Assembly (NCBI GenBank): GCA_964565715.1
Contig: CAZMGG010000114.1
Span: 1-18,350 of the forward strand
Length of the DNA: 18,350 nt
Origin: CAZMGG01 sp964565715
Lineage (GTDB): Bacteria > Planctomycetota > UBA1135 > UBA2386
Reading direction: 5' to 3'
Under the pieces are notes generated by a model, which was given only the letters and a program-made list of their open reading frames with translations, was not told the DNA's origin and ran no database searches. Below, one piece after another: positions 15,186-18,350 of this stretch. The first letter of the stretch is position 1; each line of letters begins with the position of its first letter. A program made the position numbers and the translations under genes.

Positions 15186-15732
15186 ACTCCTCGCGCCGCC
15201 GCGCGTTCATCTGCCGGTCCACCAGTTCCTGCAGGCGCCGCGACGCCCGGTCCGGCTCCTTGGTGTAGAGCCTGCCGTCCTCGTACAGCCAGATCGTCGG
15301 CAGCCGCCGGATGCCGTGCTGCCGCGCCACCGGCGAGTCCCACGCGCCGATGTCGACCTTGCGCAGGAAGATCCGCGAGTGCTGGGCGGCGATGGCCTCC
15401 AACTGGGGGCCGACCTGGTTACACGCGGGTCAAAAGTCGGCGGTGAACTCGACGATGGTGAGGCCCTGCCGCGGCACCCTGGCCTGGATGTCCACCTTCT
15501 GGCCCGTGCTGAGGATCGCCACGTCCGGCACCTCGGCGGCCGCCTCGTGGTCCGTGGCTGCCGGCGCCTGCTTGCCCGACTGGTGTTGCACGACGAAGCC
15601 CACCATGCCGAGGGCGAACACGCACACGCTGGCGACGAGCGCTTTCACCCCGCGCCGTTCGGCCACCCCGGCCACGCCCTTGACCGGCTTGCCGCGCACC
15701 GCACCCGCCCTGGTGGCTGCCGCCGTTGGCAT
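15184..15732 (-). CDS. Membrane-anchored thioredoxin-like protein, candidate selenoprotein (in-frame TGA, U-P-A-C site)
   Basis: Read through one in-frame TGA (15432-15430), this gives a 182-residue protein. A cytoplasmic basic N-terminus (1-29) and one membrane helix (about 30-48, ALVASVCVFALGMVGFVV) precede a thioredoxin fold outside the membrane. The fold is continuous across the TGA: LTIVEFTADF, then TGA at residue 101, then PAC (Cys104) and NQVGPQLEAIA, with cis-Pro145 in RRLPTIWLYEDG. The TGA occupies exactly the first Cys of the CxxC motif, and frame and GC3-rich codon use continue after it. This favours selenocysteine, giving a UxxC thiol-disulfide oxidoreductase. An alternative GTG start at 15741 adds three residues. 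If TGA is a true stop, the gene is a nonsense pseudogene or a sequencing error, and the second part (from 15402) would be untranslated. No sel genes are in the window. Confidence 0.72.
15394..15411 (-). promoter_or_regulatory. Candidate bacterial SECIS hairpin
   Basis: On the minus strand, GGCC-C-CC, loop AGTT, GG-A-GGCC forms a stem of four plus two pairs with one C/A mismatch. The loop begins 25 bases after the TGA at 15430. This agrees with the loose rules for bacterial SECIS elements as I recall them: loop roughly 16-37 nt from UGA and a G among the first two loop bases. A smaller alternative, CC-AGGTC-GG, lies nearer and its loop contains GGTC like the E. coli fdhF element. Structure predictions at this GC content are easily satisfied by chance. 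Confidence 0.4.
15430..15432 (-). other. In-frame TGA, putative selenocysteine codon
   Basis: The codon lies between GAC-TTT and CCC-GCG-TGT on the minus strand, so the product reads Asp-Phe-Sec-Pro-Ala-Cys. It is the only stop in this frame between the start at 15732 and the TAG at 15186-15184. Confidence 0.65.
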
Positions 15733-15769
15733 CGGCGCCACCCCGCGCCCGACGGTCCCAGGGCGGGAC

Positions 15770-15789
15770 GAAACCGCGCGGAAACCGCG
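15770..15789. repeat. Direct repeat GAAACCGCG x2 in divergent intergenic region
   Basis: GAAACCGCG occurs at 15770-15778 and again at 15781-15789, so the repeat period is 11 bases, about one helical turn. It lies between the divergent starts at 15732 and 15864. It could be an operator for either gene or a chance duplication. Confidence 0.35.
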
Positions 15790-15822
15790 ACTGCGGGGCT
15801 GATCCCGGCCGGCCGCAGGGGC

Positions 15823-15828
15823 TAGGCT
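15823..15828 (+). promoter_or_regulatory. Putative -10 box for the third propeller gene
   Basis: TAGGCT lies 35 bases before the ATG at 15864 and fits the TAnnnT form seen ahead of the other plus-strand genes. The -35 region is not convincing. Confidence 0.25.
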
Positions 15829-15863
15829 CTGCCTTCCGCCTGCCGCCCTGCAAGCGAGTCCCG

Positions 15864-18350
15864 ATGCACCATCGCGTCCTCACCGCGGTCGCCTTCCTGG
15901 CCGCGGCCTGTTCGCTCCCCGTCGATCCCCATGCCGCGTGGCGGCCCGGCCAGGACGGCGGCGTCCGTCCCGACCAGCCCGGCGGCGCCATCGAGTGGCA
16001 CCTGACCCGCCTGCGCGACGAACACGGCGTGATCGACCCCGATGGCCCCGCCCGCGGCCGCGCCGAACGCGCCGCCAACGTCGCCTTCCACGCCGCCATC
16101 GACGACGCCGGCATCGGCCGCTTCGGCTGGGTCGAGCGCGGCCCGTTCAACATCGGCGGCCGCACCCGCTCCCTGCTGATCGCCCCCGACAACCCCGCCG
16201 AACTCTGGGCCGGCGCCGTCGGCGGCGGCATCTGGCACAGCACCAACGGCGGCGCCGCCTGGTCGCCGGTCGACGACTTCGCCGGCAACCTCGCCGTCTG
16301 CTGCCTCGCCCTGCAGCCGGGCAATCCCGCGGTCCTCTACGCCGGCACCGGCGAGGGCTTCTACAACAGCGACGCCGTCCGCGGCGCCGGCCTGTTCCGT
16401 TCCACCGACCGCGGCGCCACCTGGAACCTGCTGCCCGCCACCGCCGCCTGGCAGTACGTCAACCGCATCGCCGTCTCGCCGGCCGACCCCAACCTCCTGC
16501 TGGCCGCCGTCCGCTCCCCCGGCGGCATCTACCGCTCCACCAACGGCGGCACCTCCTGGACCCAGGTCCGCGCCGCCGACGCCGGCATGCAGGTCCTGTT
16601 CGACCCCAACGACCCCAATCGCGTCGTCGCTTCCATCCGCGACACCGGCACCGTCCACCGCGTCATCCGTTCCGCCGACGCCGGCGCCACCTGGGCCACC
16701 GCCGCCGGCACGCTCGGCGCCAACTCCGGCAGCAGCGGCCGCATCGAGGTCGCCTTCGCCGCCTCGGTCCCGAACCAGCTCTACGCCTCGGCCAACGGCT
16801 ACTGCTGGCGCAGCACCGACGCCGGCGCCACCTGGACCCAGCGCTCCACCAGCACCGTCAGCGGCTACTGGTGGTACGACAACTGCATCTGGGTCGATCC
16901 CACCAACGCCAACCTGGTGGTGATGGGCGGCGTCTACGTCTACCGCAGCACCAACGCCGGCCAGACCTTCAGCAACATCAGCAACGGCTACATCAACACC
17001 ACCGCGCCGCACCCCGACACCCACGTGCTGCTGGGCGACCCGGGCTACAACGGCACCAGCAACCGCAGGCTCTGGGTCGGCAACGACGGCGGCGTCTACT
17101 CCACCAACGACATCACCACCGCCAGCCAGTCCTCGGGCTGGACCCGCCGCGACCACAGCTACCGCGCCAGCCAGTTCTACGGCGCCGCCGGTGACGGCCC
17201 GACCAACCGCATCAACGGCGGCACCCAGGACAACGGCTCCCTCACCCTGCAGAACAACACCACCACCGCCCAGCTCACCTTCGGCGGCGACGGCGGTTTC
17301 GCCGCGATGGACTGGCAGAACCCCAGCTACATCTACGGCGAGTACACCTACCTGCAGATCCACCGCTCCACCAACGGCGGCAGCTCGGCCAGCTACATCA
17401 AGACCGGCCTCACCGACGCCGGCAGCAACGCCAACTTCATCGCCCCCTTCATCCTCGATCCCAACGACCCCCGCCGCCTGCTCGGCGGCGGCGCGAGCCT
17501 CTGGCGCACCAACGACGCCCGCGCCAGCTCGGTCAGCTGGGCCGCGATCAAGCCCGCGGTCGGCTCCAACATCTCCGCCATCGCGGTGGCGCCGGGCGAC
17601 AGCAACGTCGTCTGGGTCGGCCACAACGACGGCCGCGTCTACCGCACGGGCAACGGCACCGCCGCCTCGCCGGCCTGGACCGCCGTCGACGACAACTCCG
17701 GCGCCAATCCCCTGCCGAACCGCGCCATCACCCGCATCCTGATCGACCGCACCAGCACCACGACGGCCTACGTCACCCTGGGCGGCTTCAACGGCGACAA
17801 CCTGCGCAAGACGACCAACAACGGCGCCTCGTTCACCGACATCACCGGCAGCGGCGTCACCGGCCTGCCGTCGGTGCCGCTCTACGGCATCTGCCAGCAC
17901 CCGACGCTGCCGACCCATCTCTACGTGGCCAGCGACGTCGGCGTGTTCGCGTCGGGGAACGGCGGCACGTCCTGGTCGACGTCCAACGACGGCCCCGCCG
18001 ACGTCCGCGTCGACGAGGTGACCTTCCTGCACAACAGCACGCGCCTGCTGGCCGCGACCCATGGCCGCGGGCTGTGGACCATCGACATCCGCGAACCGGT
18101 GGCGGTGACCTTCGGTGCCGGTTGCGCCGGCAGCGCCGGCGTGCCGGCCCTCACCGTGACGCCGCCGCGCCTGGGCACGCCGATGGTGGCGAGCTGCACC
18201 AGCCTGCGCCCGGGCGCGTTCGGCTTCGTCATCGTCGGCTTCTCCCGCAGCCTGTGGGGCCAGACGCCCCTGCCGGTGGACCTCGGTCCGCTGTTCGGCT
18301 TCACCGGCTGCAGCGGCCGGGTCAGCGTCGATCTGACGCTGGGGGCGGTG
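15864..18350 (+). CDS. Exported Asp-box/BNR beta-propeller protein with C-terminal planctomycete-type module; 3' end outside window
   Basis: The frame is open for 829 codons to the right edge with no stop. A short hydrophobic leader (VLTAVAFLAAAC, Cys16) is either a lipoprotein signal with an imperfect lipobox or a normal signal peptide. A spacer precedes the propeller region, which starts near residue 90 (ERGPFNIGGRTRSLLIAPDNP). Asp-box repeats include HSTNGGAAW, RSTDRGATW, RSTNGGTSW, RSADAGATW, RSTDAGATW and RSTNAGQTF. The same landmarks as in the two minus-strand propellers occur: GGTQDNGS (Q455), FGGDGGFAA and ATHGRGLWTID (732-738 core). From residue 750 a new module begins, FGAGCAGSAGVPALTVTPP, with Cys754 and later Cys pairs; it looks like a C-terminal module common in some Planctomycetota. 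It is cut by the window. Probable location is the cell surface or periplasm; the function is unknown. Confidence 0.85.
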   Translation, partial: MHHRVLTAVAFLAAACSLPVDPHAAWRPGQDGGVRPDQPGGAIEWHLTRLRDEHGVIDPDGPARGRAERAANVAFHAAIDDAGIGRFGWVERGPFNIGGRTRSLLIAPDNPAELWAGAVGGGIWHSTNGGAAWSPVDDFAGNLAVCCLALQPGNPAVLYAGTGEGFYNSDAVRGAGLFRSTDRGATWNLLPATAAWQYVNRIAVSPADPNLLLAAVRSPGGIYRSTNGGTSWTQVRAADAGMQVLFDPNDPNRVVASIRDTGTVHRVIRSADAGATWATAAGTLGANSGSSGRIEVAFAASVPNQLYASANGYCWRSTDAGATWTQRSTSTVSGYWWYDNCIWVDPTNANLVVMGGVYVYRSTNAGQTFSNISNGYINTTAPHPDTHVLLGDPGYNGTSNRRLWVGNDGGVYSTNDITTASQSSGWTRRDHSYRASQFYGAAGDGPTNRINGGTQDNGSLTLQNNTTTAQLTFGGDGGFAAMDWQNPSYIYGEYTYLQIHRSTNGGSSASYIKTGLTDAGSNANFIAPFILDPNDPRRLLGGGASLWRTNDARASSVSWAAIKPAVGSNISAIAVAPGDSNVVWVGHNDGRVYRTGNGTAASPAWTAVDDNSGANPLPNRAITRILIDRTSTTTAYVTLGGFNGDNLRKTTNNGASFTDITGSGVTGLPSVPLYGICQHPTLPTHLYVASDVGVFASGNGGTSWSTSNDGPADVRVDEVTFLHNSTRLLAATHGRGLWTIDIREPVAVTFGAGCAGSAGVPALTVTPPRLGTPMVASCTSLRPGAFGFVIVGFSRSLWGQTPLPVDLGPLFGFTGCSGRVSVDLTLGAV

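Noticed and set aside
15430..15741. The thioredoxin-like gene as a simple truncated pseudogene ending at the TGA
   Set aside because: The fold continues in frame with resolving Cys and cis-Pro, and the TGA coincides with the catalytic position. Selenocysteine explains this better, though error or nonsense mutation is not excluded.
15822..18062. Minus-strand open frame of about 746 codons opposite the third propeller gene
   Set aside because: The product is mostly Gly/Ala/Val/Asp with no domain, while the plus strand encodes an Asp-box protein throughout.

Overview
This is a very GC-rich, densely packed bacterial segment. I read it as Planctomycetota, probably one of the deep non-Pirellula lineages. 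The grounds are its mix of genes: a GldA/GldF/GldG-type ABC operon with a DUF4340 partner, large secreted sortilin/BNR-type beta-propellers, a pilin-like domain of a kind I associate with these bacteria, and a C-terminal Gly/Cys-containing module on the last protein. The assignment rests on recognition, not on a search.

Layout. (1) 1-614 is the 3' end of dnaK, followed by a strong hairpin. (2) 802-5888 is a plus-strand operon of four genes: ABC ATPase, six-helix ABC-2 permease, GldG-like auxiliary protein and DUF4340 protein. The first three are joined by 4-nt stop/start overlaps. (3) 5899-6666 (minus) is a small lipoprotein with a pseudopilin-like globular domain. (4) 6747-8135 (plus) holds an EVE-domain protein, the N-degron adaptor ClpS and a DUF2017-type protein coupled to clpS by a 4-nt overlap. 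(5) 14195-8132 (minus) is a two-gene operon of large exported beta-propeller proteins rich in Asp-box repeats; the first carries an inserted PDZ domain. (6) 14412-15179 (plus) is an uncharacterised protein with faint YaaW/UPF0174 resemblance. (7) 15732-15184 (minus) is a membrane-anchored thioredoxin-fold protein interrupted by one in-frame TGA. That TGA falls exactly where the first catalytic Cys of CxxC should be (TGA-Pro-Ala-Cys), so it is best read as a selenoprotein. (8) 15864 to the right edge (plus) is a third exported beta-propeller protein, still open at the window end.

How it fits together. The cytoplasmic part is proteostasis (DnaK, ClpS with its partner) plus an exporter-like membrane complex. 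The right half is devoted to the cell envelope: three large propeller proteins and a redox protein facing the periplasm. All three tail-to-tail gene junctions carry GC-only hairpins lying on the stop codons. Two promoters share the form CTGGCC-N17-TAyCCT, and the EVE and clpS promoters sit so close to their start codons that leaderless mRNAs are predicted.

The most notable item is the candidate selenocysteine thioredoxin with a possible bacterial SECIS hairpin just downstream of the TGA. No CRISPR array, insertion sequence, tRNA or rRNA was seen. There is no gene-free stretch longer than 300 bases; the longest gaps are 615-801 and 14196-14411, and both are described below.
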